Shown here: positions 16,329 to 29,038 of the stretch, piece after piece
Layout: each line of letters begins with the position of its first letter
Numbering within the stretch: position 1 is the first letter of the stretch
Position numbers and translations under genes: made by a program
The notes under the pieces: generated by a model
What the model was told of the DNA's origin: nothing
What the model saw: only the letters and a program-made list of their open reading frames with translations
Databases searched by the model: none
Origin: UBA1413 sp964461455
GTDB taxonomy: Bacteria > Bacteroidota > Bacteroidia > Bacteroidales > Prolixibacteraceae
Length of the DNA: 64,000 nucleotides
NCBI GenBank assembly: GCA_964461455.1
Contig: CAYWUJ010000006.1
Location: 1-64,000, forward strand
Direction of reading: 5' to 3'

Positions 16329-17717
16329 ATGTCGGCAGGGTTTATACTCTTTCTGGTCACCTCGGCGGTGGCTCTCTTGCTCTTTCTCGTGCTGAAGCTG
16401 AAAATCAGCGCTTTCATCTCACTGCTGATCACGGCCATTTATGTGGGGTTACTCTCGGGCATGGCTCCCGACGCAGTGCTGAAGAGCATCCAGGAGGGCA
16501 TGGGCAGCACCCTGGGATTTGTGGCTACCGTCGTGGGACTGGGGGCCATTTTCGGACAGATCCTCGAAAGTTCAGGAGGAGCAGAAGCCCTGGCCCATAC
16601 GCTGATCCGCCGCTTCGGACAAGAGAAAGCCCCCTGGGCCATGGTCCTGACCGGGTTCATCGTGGCCATCCCCGTCTTTTTTGACGTGGGATTCATCATC
16701 CTGGTCCCCATCGTCTACGCCCTGGCACGCGACACCCGGCGATCGCTCCTTTATTATGCCATCCCCCTGCTTGCCGGACTGGCAGCCACCCATACCTTTG
16801 TGCCCCCGACACCCGGACCGGTGGCCGTGGCCGATATCATCAACGCACAGCTGGGATGGGTGATCCTCTTCGGTCTTCTCCTCGGAATCCCCACCGCCAT
16901 CATCGCCGGTCCCCTCTGGGGATCCTACATCTCCCGGAAAATATACCTCGTTCCCCCCATGGGAGAGGATCCCCCTCCCTCCGGCAAATCAGAGGAGACA
17001 GGGGGAGCCACCCACCCTTCCACCAGGGAACTTCCCTCCTTCAGGCTGATCGCCTTTCTCATCGGGATTCCCCTGTTTCTGATCCTCCTGAATACCCTTA
17101 CGGGAGTGCTGGTGGACAAGGAAGTCATCGGGGCTTCGCTGGTGACCGATGGCATCCGCTTTCTGGGCCATCCCTTCAGCGCCCTGATCGTGGCCACCCT
17201 TTTAGCCATATGGCTGCTGGGAATACGCAGGGGCATGTCGCGGCAGGCCATCCTGGAACTGAGTAATAAAGCCCTGGGGCCTGCCGGCATCATCATCCTC
17301 ATCACAGGTGCCGGAGGGGTCCTGAAGCAGATCCTGGTCGACAGCGGCATGGGCAGGATGATGGCCGAGTCCATTGCCGGATCCCCGCTCTCCCCCATCC
17401 TGCTGGCCTGGCTTCTGGCGGCCATTGTACGCATCACCCAGGGATCGGCGACTGTGGCCATGATCACCGCGGCAGGAATCATCGCCCCGGTTCTGGAACT
17501 TCTCGACCTCTCAGATCCCATCAGGGCCCTGGTAGTCATCGCCATCGCCTCGGGAGCCACCATCCTCTCACATGTCAACGACAGCGGATTCTGGCTGGTG
17601 GGCAAATACCTGGGAATGAACGAAAAAGACACCCTCCGGTCATGGACGGTCATGGAAACCATCATCGCCGTGTGCGGCCTCGTCTTTTCACTGCTGGCCA
17701 GCCTCTTCTTCAGGTGA
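16329..17717 (+). CDS. GntP family permease (gluconate/sugar-acid:H+ symporter)
   Basis: A 462-residue integral membrane transporter of the GntP family, which imports gluconate or related organic acids with protons. It is hydrophobic throughout, with about a dozen membrane segments. Family features include the loop HTFVPPTPGPVAVADI (about 157-172) and the C-terminal segment ATILSHVNDSGFWLVGKY. A charged cytoplasmic loop with PPSGKSEETGG lies in the middle. It probably forms an operon with the upstream oxidoreductase; the natural substrate is not determinable from sequence. Confidence 0.93.
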   Translation: MSAGFILFLVTSAVALLLFLVLKLKISAFISLLITAIYVGLLSGMAPDAVLKSIQEGMGSTLGFVATVVGLGAIFGQILESSGGAEALAHTLIRRFGQEKAPWAMVLTGFIVAIPVFFDVGFIILVPIVYALARDTRRSLLYYAIPLLAGLAATHTFVPPTPGPVAVADIINAQLGWVILFGLLLGIPTAIIAGPLWGSYISRKIYLVPPMGEDPPPSGKSEETGGATHPSTRELPSFRLIAFLIGIPLFLILLNTLTGVLVDKEVIGASLVTDGIRFLGHPFSALIVATLLAIWLLGIRRGMSRQAILELSNKALGPAGIIILITGAGGVLKQILVDSGMGRMMAESIAGSPLSPILLAWLLAAIVRITQGSATVAMITAAGIIAPVLELLDLSDPIRALVVIAIASGATILSHVNDSGFWLVGKYLGMNEKDTLRSWTVMETIIAVCGLVFSLLASLFFR

Positions 17718-17828
17718 ACACCCCCTTCTGCTCCGGAATATTGAGACTGTTCGCGTCAGTGCCGAAAAAAAAGGCGCACTGGTAATACACCGAACACCGG
17801 AAAACCGCACTAAATGTCACAAGAGTGA

Positions 17829-18242
17829 TCAGAGCAGGGTGCCCAGGTTTTGGCGGCGGAAACTTTTTTTCCCGCAAGCCGGACATGTGGCCCGCTTCAG
17901 CCTGTGGATATTGGTGAGCCTCAGCCGCGAACGGCACTTCATGCACTTGAAACGGCTGGTATGCAGCAACTGATCCCCATCGGAAAGGTTGACCTGTACC
18001 TTGCCATGCAATAAGTGGCACTTCGGACATTTGTACACCTGAAAAGTGGCCTCTATCATTAACCCCTGATGGTGCGCGGCCAGCATCTCAATCTTGTTGT
18101 GAATCTCGTAGTGGAAGAGCTTCTGGTTCGACGAAACATACTCCTCATAACTCTGAGGCTTCACCAAATAACCATGTCCCTGCTTGTAATACTCCTCGTA
18201 TCCGCAGTGACTGCATTTATAGGAATAGGCATGTCCGATCAT
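17829..18242 (-). CDS. Small protein with four CxxC zinc-knuckle pairs
   Basis: A 137-residue protein with four CxxC pairs, C10/C13, C72/C75, C100/C103 and C120/C123. They could form two treble-clef or zinc-ribbon sites. The ATG at 18242 is preferred to an upstream TTG that would add a hydrophobic extension. No signal peptide remains with this start, so it is probably cytoplasmic. No family name is recognised. It is divergent from sdhC and stands alone. Confidence 0.7.
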   Translation of the reverse strand: MIGHAYSYKCSHCGYEEYYKQGHGYLVKPQSYEEYVSSNQKLFHYEIHNKIEMLAAHHQGLMIEATFQVYKCPKCHLLHGKVQVNLSDGDQLLHTSRFKCMKCRSRLRLTNIHRLKRATCPACGKKSFRRQNLGTLL

Positions 18243-18344
18243 CAGAAACCATTTGAGTGCCAATAAAAATAAGTAAAAAGAAGAGGATAACAAAATGTGG
18301 ATTTTAGAATCGATTTAAATTACCGGCCGTCGGGGCACAATCCT

Positions 18345-18374
18345 TTGAAAGAAGGCGGGGTTCCACTATTTTTG
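18345..18374 (+). promoter_or_regulatory. sdhCAB promoter
   Basis: TTG at 18345-18347, 19 bases, TATTTTTG at 18367-18374: perfect Bacteroidota spacing. The leader is about 40 nt. Confidence 0.82.
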
Positions 18375-18420
18375 CCCTTCTCAATTACCGGCATAACTGT
18401 TTAATTTAAACATACTTTCT

Positions 18421-19104
18421 ATGAGCAAATTCATTTACGCGTCAATTGGCCGTAAATTCCTGATGAGCGTGACGGGTATCTTCCTGTTGCTTTTCATTTT
18501 GGTGCATTTGACGATCAATTTGTTGTTGATTTTCGACGACAGCGGGGAGTTATACAACCAGGGTGCCCATTTCATGGTCACCAATCCTGCCATCAAGGTG
18601 ATGGAGCCCATCCTTGCGCTGGGATTTCTGATCCATATCATCTGGTCACTGCTGATTTCCTGGGAGAACTACAGGGCCCGTCCGGTGAAGTACAAAAAAC
18701 AGGATCTTTCGGTGGCCAGCAGCTGGGCATCGCGGAACATGCTGATTCTGGGGGCGCTGGTTTTTGTCTTTCTGGTGATCCACCTTGCCAACTTTTACTG
18801 GAAGATCAAGTTCACCGGCCATGAGCTTCTCGAAACAGGCATGGCCCCGGGAAGCGACATGCACAACACCTACAACCTGGTGAGCGACTTGTTCAAAAAC
18901 AGCTGGGTTTACAGTCTGCTTTACATTATCGGGGGGGTCCTTCTGGGGCTCCATGTGACGCATGGGTTCTGGTCAGCCTTGCAGACCATCGGTTTCTCCA
19001 ACAAGAACTGGCTTAACCGCCTGCAGTTCATCGCCAAAGTATATGCCGTCATCGTGGCCGTCGGCTTCGCCATCATTCCGCTCTATTTCATGATTAAGTT
19101 TTAA
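18421..19104 (+). CDS. sdhC: Succinate dehydrogenase/fumarate reductase cytochrome b subunit
   Basis: A 227-residue membrane anchor of the single-subunit, five-helix type (type B, diheme) used with quinones. Five hydrophobic segments are visible. Histidines suited to two hemes lie within or next to helices, including FILVHLTINL, FLIHIIWSL, VIHLANFYW and GLHVTHGFW. It is the first gene of sdhCAB, 19 bases before sdhA. In Bacteroidota such complexes can act as succinate dehydrogenase or as fumarate reductase; sequence alone does not decide the direction. Confidence 0.95.
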   Translation: MSKFIYASIGRKFLMSVTGIFLLLFILVHLTINLLLIFDDSGELYNQGAHFMVTNPAIKVMEPILALGFLIHIIWSLLISWENYRARPVKYKKQDLSVASSWASRNMLILGALVFVFLVIHLANFYWKIKFTGHELLETGMAPGSDMHNTYNLVSDLFKNSWVYSLLYIIGGVLLGLHVTHGFWSALQTIGFSNKNWLNRLQFIAKVYAVIVAVGFAIIPLYFMIKF

Positions 19105-19123
19105 CCGTTAAACGAAGTTGAAC

Positions 19124-21064
19124 ATGCAGAACCTTGATTCAAAGATACCTGCCGGTCCACTGGCGGAGAAATGGTCGAACCACAAAGCCGCCATCAGGGT
19201 GGTGAGTCCGGCCAATAAGAGAAAACTGGAGGTCATCGTGGTGGGCACAGGACTCGGAGGAGCCTCTGCCGCAGCGTCGCTGGCAGAACTGGGATACAAC
19301 GTAAAAGCCTTCTGTTATCAGGACAGTCCGCGCCGCGCCCACTCCATCGCCGCCCAGGGAGGTATCAACGCCGCCAAGAACTACCAGAACGATAACGACT
19401 CGGTTTACCGTCTTTTCTACGACACCATTAAGGGGGGAGACTACCGTTCCCGTGAAGCCAATGTCTACCGCCTGGCGGAAGTATCACCCAATATCATCGA
19501 CCAGTGTGTGGCCCAGGGAGTGCCCTTTGCCCGTGAATATGGCGGATTGCTCGACAACCGCTCCTTCGGGGGAGTGCTGGTAAGCCGCACCTTTTATGCC
19601 CGCGGCCAAACCGGCCAGCAGTTGCTCCTGGGGGCTTACCAGGCCCTCAACCGGCAGATCGCCAAGGGCAGCGTGAAAATGTACAGTCGTCATGAAATGC
19701 TCGACGTGGTGATCATCGGCGGAAAAGCCCGCGGAATCATCACCCGTGACCTGGTCACCGGCGAGGTGAAACGCTTCGGCGCCCATGCCGTGGTGGTGGC
19801 CACCGGCGGCTACGGAAATGTCTTTTTCCTCTCCACCAACGCCATGGGAAGCAACGGTTCGGCAGCCTGGCAGTGCTACAAAAAAGGCGCCATGTTCGCC
19901 AATCCCTGCTTCGTACAGATCCACCCCACCTGCATTCCTGTGCACGGCGACCAACAGTCCAAACTCACCCTGATGTCGGAATCACTGCGTAACGACGGCC
20001 GGGTATGGGTACCGAAGACAATGGAAGATGCGCAGAAACTGCGTGAAGGGAAGATCGGCCCCAACGACATTTCCGATGAAGACCGCGATTTCTACCTCGA
20101 GCGCAGGTACCCCTCCTACGGGAACCTGGTGCCCCGTGACGTGGCCTCCCGGGCGGCCAAGGAGAGATGTGACGCCGGTTTTGGGGTCAACTCAGAAGGA
20201 AAAGCCGTTTACCTCGACTTCAAATACGCCATCGAGCGGCTGGGACGCAGCGTTATCGAGGAACGCTATGGTAACCTCTTCCAGATGTATGAAAAAATCA
20301 CCGACCAGGATCCCTATAAAGTACCGATGCAGATCTATCCCGCTATCCATTATACCATGGGCGGAACCTGGGTCGACTACAACCTGATGACCACGGTGCC
20401 GGGACTATACTCCATCGGGGAAGCCAATTTCTCGGACCATGGCGCCAACAGGCTGGGAGCTTCGGCACTCATGCAAGGCCTCGCCGACGGATATTTCGTC
20501 CTTCCCTATACCATCGGCGACTACCTCGCCGGGGAAATCATGACCCCCAAAACCGATACCAACGCCCCGGAATTCGCCGAGGCCGAGAAAAACGTGACGC
20601 AACGCCTCGAAAAACTCTTCAACATCAAGGGCACCAAAACCGTCGACTATTACCACAAGAAACTGGGTACCATCATGTGGGATTATGTAGGCATGTCACG
20701 CAATGAAGAGGGTTTGAAAAAGGCCGTCACCATGATCAGGGAACTCCGCGATGAGTTCTGGAAAAACGTGAAAGTCCCCGGGGAAATGAACAACCTGAAT
20801 CCCGAACTGGAAAAAGCAGGCCGTTTGGCCGATTTCTTCGACATCGGCGAACTGATGGCCCTCGACGCCCTCGACCGTAACGAGTCGTGCGGCGGCCATT
20901 TCAGGGAGGAATCGGTAACCGAAGATGGTGAAGCCCTCCGTAACGACGACAAATTCACCTATGTGTCGGTCTGGGATCACCAGGGCGAAGGCAAAGAGCC
21001 TCTCCTTATTAAGGAACCCCTTATTTTCGAGAGTATTAAATTAACACAGCGGAGTTATAAATAA
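19124..21064 (+). CDS. sdhA: Succinate dehydrogenase/fumarate reductase flavoprotein subunit
   Basis: A 646-residue catalytic subunit with covalent FAD. The N-terminal dinucleotide fold is VIVVGTGLGGASAAASLAELG (split by the GTGLGG turn), followed by HSIAAQGGINAAKNY, which contains the histidine used for flavin attachment. The substrate-site segment PTCIPVHGD and the ENFSDHGANRLGASAL-like C-terminal FAD segment are present. The ATG at 19124 is preferred to a TTG two codons earlier. It lies between sdhC and sdhB and is translated in the cytoplasm as part of the membrane-bound complex. Confidence 0.97.
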   Translation: MQNLDSKIPAGPLAEKWSNHKAAIRVVSPANKRKLEVIVVGTGLGGASAAASLAELGYNVKAFCYQDSPRRAHSIAAQGGINAAKNYQNDNDSVYRLFYDTIKGGDYRSREANVYRLAEVSPNIIDQCVAQGVPFAREYGGLLDNRSFGGVLVSRTFYARGQTGQQLLLGAYQALNRQIAKGSVKMYSRHEMLDVVIIGGKARGIITRDLVTGEVKRFGAHAVVVATGGYGNVFFLSTNAMGSNGSAAWQCYKKGAMFANPCFVQIHPTCIPVHGDQQSKLTLMSESLRNDGRVWVPKTMEDAQKLREGKIGPNDISDEDRDFYLERRYPSYGNLVPRDVASRAAKERCDAGFGVNSEGKAVYLDFKYAIERLGRSVIEERYGNLFQMYEKITDQDPYKVPMQIYPAIHYTMGGTWVDYNLMTTVPGLYSIGEANFSDHGANRLGASALMQGLADGYFVLPYTIGDYLAGEIMTPKTDTNAPEFAEAEKNVTQRLEKLFNIKGTKTVDYYHKKLGTIMWDYVGMSRNEEGLKKAVTMIRELRDEFWKNVKVPGEMNNLNPELEKAGRLADFFDIGELMALDALDRNESCGGHFREESVTEDGEALRNDDKFTYVSVWDHQGEGKEPLLIKEPLIFESIKLTQRSYK

Positions 21065-21072
21065 CCGGAACC

Positions 21073-21834
21073 ATGGCTGACAAAATTCTGAATAAACTCA
21101 ATATCGAGGTGTGGCGGCAAAACAACGCCAAAGCCAAAGGGAAATTCGAGACCTACACCATAGAAAACATCTCGACAGGGACCTCGTTCCTGGAGATGCT
21201 TGACATATTGAATAATGACCTGATAGAAAAGGGCATTGACCCGATCGCCTTTGACCACGACTGCCGTGAGGGGATTTGCGGGACCTGCAGTCTGTACATC
21301 AACGGAAGGCCCCATGGCCCCGATTCGGCCGTCACCACCTGCCAGTTGCACATGCGCAAGTTCAAGGACGGGGATACCATCACCATAGAACCCTGGCGTG
21401 CCAAGGCATTCCCGGTAATCAAGGATTTGGTGGTCAACCGTTCGGCCTTTGAGAAGATCCTCCAGGCCGGAGGGTTTGTCTCGGTGAACACCGGAGGTAT
21501 TCCCGACGCGAATGCCATTCTCATCAGCCATGAAGATGCCGAGGAGGCCATGGATGCCGCTTCCTGCATCGGCTGCGGTGCCTGCGTGGCCGCCTGCAAA
21601 AACTCATCGGCCATGCTCTTCGTTTCGGCAAAGGTCTCCCAACTGGCCAAGCTCCCGCAAGGCCGCGTGGAAGCCAAAGCCCGCGCACGTAACATGGTGG
21701 CCAAAATGGACGAACTCGGCTTCGGAGGTTGTACCAACACCCAGGCCTGCGAAGCAGAATGCCCCAAGAGCATCTCCATTTCCAACATCGCCCGCCTCAA
21801 CAGGGAATACCTCACGGCACGGTTCTCGGAATAG
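21073..21834 (+). CDS. sdhB: Succinate dehydrogenase/fumarate reductase iron-sulfur subunit
   Basis: A 253-residue electron-transfer subunit carrying three Fe-S clusters. The [2Fe-2S] ligands are in DCREGICGTCSLYINGRP (about residues 57-74) and the later cysteine of TTCQLH. The ferredoxin-like half has CIGCGACVAAC (about 172-182) and a second group with CTNTQACEAECPK. It follows sdhA after 8 bases and completes the operon, passing electrons from FAD to the cytochrome b quinone site. Confidence 0.96.
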   Translation: MADKILNKLNIEVWRQNNAKAKGKFETYTIENISTGTSFLEMLDILNNDLIEKGIDPIAFDHDCREGICGTCSLYINGRPHGPDSAVTTCQLHMRKFKDGDTITIEPWRAKAFPVIKDLVVNRSAFEKILQAGGFVSVNTGGIPDANAILISHEDAEEAMDAASCIGCGACVAACKNSSAMLFVSAKVSQLAKLPQGRVEAKARARNMVAKMDELGFGGCTNTQACEAECPKSISISNIARLNREYLTARFSE

Positions 21835-21997
21835 TCAGCCACCCTTCACCTGACGACCTGAGGGCACGATTCCCTGTTACGTGAAGCCACCGCTAAGGTC
21901 CCCGGAAGGCCTTGCTTACGGTCACCCGGAAAATCAAGGTGCGCACACCAAAGATGTATTACCTGTCGGTTAATTTTCTTTAAATATCTGAGCAGAG

Positions 21998-22039
21998 CCT
22001 CCCGAATTAATTGGTTTTGATTAATTTCGGGAGGTTTTT
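21998..22039 (+). terminator. Hairpin with T-run before fba (terminator or attenuator)
   Basis: CCTCCCGAA pairs with TTCGGGAGG, extended by TTAAT/ATTAA after a one-base bulge, and is followed by TTTTT. It lies 163 bases after sdhB and 30 bases before the fba start. It may end sdhCAB transcripts; if fba transcripts begin upstream, it could attenuate them. Confidence 0.7.
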
Positions 22040-22069
22040 AAATTTTTACAGGTAAAAATATTTTTGAAT

Positions 22070-23071
22070 ATGGCAATCAGTTATAAAGAATTAGGTTTGG
22101 TGAACACCCGTAAGATGTTTGCCGATGCTGTCGATGGCGGTTATGCCATTCCGGCTTACAATTTCAACAACATGGAGCAGCTCCAGGCCATCATCAGCGC
22201 TTGTGTGGAAACCAAATCGCCGGTGATCCTCCAGGTCTCCAAGGGTGCCCGCCAGTATGCCAACCAGACGTTGCTGCGCTACATGGCCCAGGGAGCCGTG
22301 GAATTCGCCAAGGAACTGAGCAATGGCACCGGCATTCCCATTGCCCTCCATCTCGACCATGGCGACACCTTCGAAACCGCCAAGGACTGTATCGACATGG
22401 GTTTCTCCTCGGTGATGATCGACGGATCGCACCACCCCTACGAGAAAAATATCGAACTCACCCGCCAGGTGGTGGAATACGCCCATAAATATGATGTCAC
22501 CGTCGAAGGTGAACTGGGAGTCCTCTCAGGCATCGAAGATGACGTGGTGGCAGCCAAATCGGTCTATACCAATCCCGACGATGTGATTGACTTCACCCAG
22601 AAGACCGGGGTCGATTCCCTGGCCATCTCCATCGGCACATCACACGGAGCCAACAAGTTCACCCCTGCCCAGTGCACCCGCAACGAGGAAGGCGTACTTG
22701 TTCCCCCGCCGCTGCGTTTCGACATTCTGGAAGAAATAGAACGCCGTCTCCCCGGATTTCCCATCGTCCTTCACGGAGCCTCATCGGTTCCCGCCGACCT
22801 GGTGAAAATCATCAACACCCATGGGGGCGCCCTGAAAGATGCCGTGGGCATTCCGGAATCGCAACTCCGCCGTGCCGCCGCCTCTTCGGTATGCAAAATC
22901 AACATCGATTCTGACGGCCGTATCGCCATGACGGCAGCCATCCGCAAGGTATTCGTCGAAAAACCGGGAGAATTCGACCCCCGCAAATACCTGGGACCCG
23001 CCCGCGACAGCCTCAAGGAACTTTACAAACACAAGATCATCAACGTGCTGGGGTCCAATAACCGCATCTGA
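22070..23071 (+). CDS. fba: Class II fructose-1,6-bisphosphate aldolase
   Basis: A 333-residue zinc-dependent aldolase of glycolysis and gluconeogenesis. Family signatures include IPAYNFNNMEQLQAI (about residues 27-41), the metal and catalytic region ALHLDHGDTFE, the block VMIDGSHHPYEKNI, and the glycine-rich GEDDV-like segment GVLSGIEDDV. LAISIGTSHGANKF and VLHGASSVPADL carry further zinc and phosphate-binding residues. The ATG at 22070 is chosen over a TTG two codons upstream. It stands alone between a hairpin and a strong bidirectional terminator. Confidence 0.96.
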   Translation: MAISYKELGLVNTRKMFADAVDGGYAIPAYNFNNMEQLQAIISACVETKSPVILQVSKGARQYANQTLLRYMAQGAVEFAKELSNGTGIPIALHLDHGDTFETAKDCIDMGFSSVMIDGSHHPYEKNIELTRQVVEYAHKYDVTVEGELGVLSGIEDDVVAAKSVYTNPDDVIDFTQKTGVDSLAISIGTSHGANKFTPAQCTRNEEGVLVPPPLRFDILEEIERRLPGFPIVLHGASSVPADLVKIINTHGGALKDAVGIPESQLRRAAASSVCKINIDSDGRIAMTAAIRKVFVEKPGEFDPRKYLGPARDSLKELYKHKIINVLGSNNRI

Positions 23072-23086
23072 TTCCCGCCGGTACAT

Positions 23087-23126
23087 AAAAGAGAGCGCCG
23101 CTGACAATTCAGCGGCGCTCTCTTTT
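23087..23126. terminator. Bidirectional terminator between fba and the S9 peptidase
   Basis: An 18-bp perfect stem (AAAAGAGAGCGCCGCTGA with its complement) and a CAAT loop, giving T-runs on both strands between two convergent genes. Confidence 0.93.
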
Positions 23127-23147
23127 TTATGGGTAATGGACCAACCC

Positions 23148-25070
23148 CTATTTACCGGGGGCCTGGCCTGTCTCTTCCACCGGCTTCAGATGCTTGTCGA
23201 GGAAGGTAATCATCGCCCTGTAGAATTCAAATCGGTTTTCCTCATTACGGAAACCGTGGCCTTCGTTGTCCTTGACCATATAATCGACATCGATGCCCCG
23301 GGCTTTCAGGGCCGCAACCATCTGGTCAGACTCGTCCTTGTTCACCCGCGGGTCATTGGCGCCCTGGGCCACAAAGAGCGGGGCCACGATCTTATCGGCG
23401 TTCAGGGCCGGAGAGACCTGAGCCAGCATCAGCGAATCCTGCACCGGATCCCCCACCATTTCGGTGAGCATGTCAAGCATGGGCTTCCAGTAGGGAGGAA
23501 TGGTCTTCATGAAGGAAAACATATTGGATACCCCCACATAATCCACTCCGGCCGCATAGAGTTCCGGGGTTTTGGTGAGTCCCACCAGGGTGGCATACCC
23601 ACCGTAGCTTCCTCCATAAATGGCGATGCGCTCCGGGTCAGCGATGCCCTGATCTATCAGCCAGTTCACCCCGTCGGTAATGTCGTCCTGCATAGTAAGC
23701 CCCCACTGCTTGAAGGAAGCCTCCCAGAATGCCCTGCCATACCCCGTGGAACCCCGGAAATTCATCTGCAGCACGGCATAGCCGTTGTTGGCCAGGAACT
23801 GCACCTCGGGATTGAAGCCCCAGGTATCACGGGCCCACGGGCCTCCGTGCGGATTGACCACCACAGGCAATTTTTCAGCCTTTACCCCCTTCGGAAGGGT
23901 CAGGTAGCCGTGGATCGTCAAGCCATCACGCGAGGTGTAACTGATGGGTTTCATTTCTGCCAGATCCTCCTCCTTCAGCCAGGGGGTCAGATCGGTCAGA
24001 TGAGTCAGCTCCTTTGTGGTTCTGTCAAAATAGTAATATGCTCCACGGCTGCGATCGCTGTAGGTGCGAAAGATTAACTTGTCCTCATTTTTGTTGAAAC
24101 CTGCCAACACCACTTCATAACCCGGAAGTTTTTCTCCCACGAATGTCATGACAGATTCAGCTTCTGTATCGAAGAAATGGTGCTTATCCTTGTCAGTGGT
24201 CCAGGTCACCCAAAGCAGCTTTTTATCCTTGCGGGAGAAATTCACCCCCCCGACATCCGCTTCCGGAGTCTCAAAGATCACCTCACTCTCTTTCCCGTTG
24301 GCGATATCAAAGAGAACCAGGGCGCTTTTGTCGCGGCCCAGGTTGGAAAGGGCATAGACCATTTTATTATCGAAGGTAAAGAGAACCGGCGACAGGGTCT
24401 CCTTGAAACTCGTCGTCAGTACCGGAGCAAAGGGGTCAGCTTCGGTTTCACGGAAGAGGATGGTCTGGTTCACCCCGTCGGTGGCGAAGGCCACCCTGAG
24501 TTTTCCTTCATGGTCAGTCATCCAGCCGGTGATGTTTCCGGGGTTCTCAGCCAGCATGGCCAACTCGCCTGTTACCACGTTGAGGCGGTAGGGGTCGAAT
24601 ACCGTAGGATCACGCTGGTTCAATCCGACGATCACCACATTCTCAACATCACGGAGATCGTCAATAAAATCGGTGCGCACCTTCTCAAAGACCGTCAGTC
24701 CCTTCAGTTCGCTGCCGTCTGCATTGACCCCGTAAAGGTGAAAATTCTCGTCGCCACCGGTATCCTTGAGGTATAAAAGGCGATTGTCGCCTTTCCAGAG
24801 GTACCCGGCAATATCGCGGGCGGTCTCAGACGTGATCCTCACGGCCGAATCAGCCCCCACTTTTTGCACAAACAGGTTCAGCCTCGACTCCCAGGGAGCC
24901 AGGTAGGAGAAATACTCACCGTTGGGTGAAAGCTGAAAAGCCGTCTTTTCAGGATTGCGGAAGAAATCTTCCAGGGGGATCAGCGGCGCCTTTTGCGATA
25001 ACTTCTGCGTTGCGTTTTCGCACGACGACAGGAGCGCCAGAAGTGTCATAACAACCATCAGTTTTTTCAT
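23148..25070 (-). CDS. S9 family (prolyl oligopeptidase) serine peptidase, lipoprotein
   Basis: A 640-residue peptidase. The N-terminus is a lipoprotein signal (lipobox-like LLSSC, cysteine 17), so it is likely anchored in the periplasm or outer membrane. A beta-propeller occupies about residues 40-370. The alpha/beta hydrolase domain carries the nucleophile S488 in GGSYGGY, an aspartate in GANDPRVNKDES (about 573) and a histidine in EGHGF (about 605). Such enzymes trim short peptides and fit a peptide-scavenging role. It is convergent with fba. Confidence 0.93.
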   Translation of the reverse strand: MKKLMVVMTLLALLSSCENATQKLSQKAPLIPLEDFFRNPEKTAFQLSPNGEYFSYLAPWESRLNLFVQKVGADSAVRITSETARDIAGYLWKGDNRLLYLKDTGGDENFHLYGVNADGSELKGLTVFEKVRTDFIDDLRDVENVVIVGLNQRDPTVFDPYRLNVVTGELAMLAENPGNITGWMTDHEGKLRVAFATDGVNQTILFRETEADPFAPVLTTSFKETLSPVLFTFDNKMVYALSNLGRDKSALVLFDIANGKESEVIFETPEADVGGVNFSRKDKKLLWVTWTTDKDKHHFFDTEAESVMTFVGEKLPGYEVVLAGFNKNEDKLIFRTYSDRSRGAYYYFDRTTKELTHLTDLTPWLKEEDLAEMKPISYTSRDGLTIHGYLTLPKGVKAEKLPVVVNPHGGPWARDTWGFNPEVQFLANNGYAVLQMNFRGSTGYGRAFWEASFKQWGLTMQDDITDGVNWLIDQGIADPERIAIYGGSYGGYATLVGLTKTPELYAAGVDYVGVSNMFSFMKTIPPYWKPMLDMLTEMVGDPVQDSLMLAQVSPALNADKIVAPLFVAQGANDPRVNKDESDQMVAALKARGIDVDYMVKDNEGHGFRNEENRFEFYRAMITFLDKHLKPVEETGQAPGK

Positions 25071-25279
25071 TTGTTTAAATTATAATGTTCATTTGGCAAA
25101 TTACTGGAAACACATGTAATGCCCATGTGGTTAATCATCCCCATAGCCCAGGGAAGCAGCTTCCTCTGCTGTTCATTATATAGGCTTGATGGATAAGTAC
25201 AAAATAATGACCTAAAATTACAACCTTTTGACCACCATTAAAAGCCTAAATTCCAAAATCTTCAGTCGATGTGGCAGTC
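25071..25279. other. Intergenic region between metH and the S9 peptidase
   Basis: AT-rich stretch with a small hairpin (AGCAG-6-CTGCT, near 25155-25170). No gene, riboswitch or perfect promoter element is visible. Confidence 0.4.
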
Positions 25280-28945
<3,666 letters not shown>

Positions 28946-29038
28946 CCTCTTATTTCCCTGTAAAATTCTATAAACAGGCATTAGATTTAAATTGCCGCCG
29001 AAATATAGTAAGCTGGAACAAATAAATGGCTTATATTT

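Noticed and set aside
22059..22066. TATTTTTG as the fba promoter
   Set aside because: It matches the -7 consensus but would start transcription inside the coding sequence.
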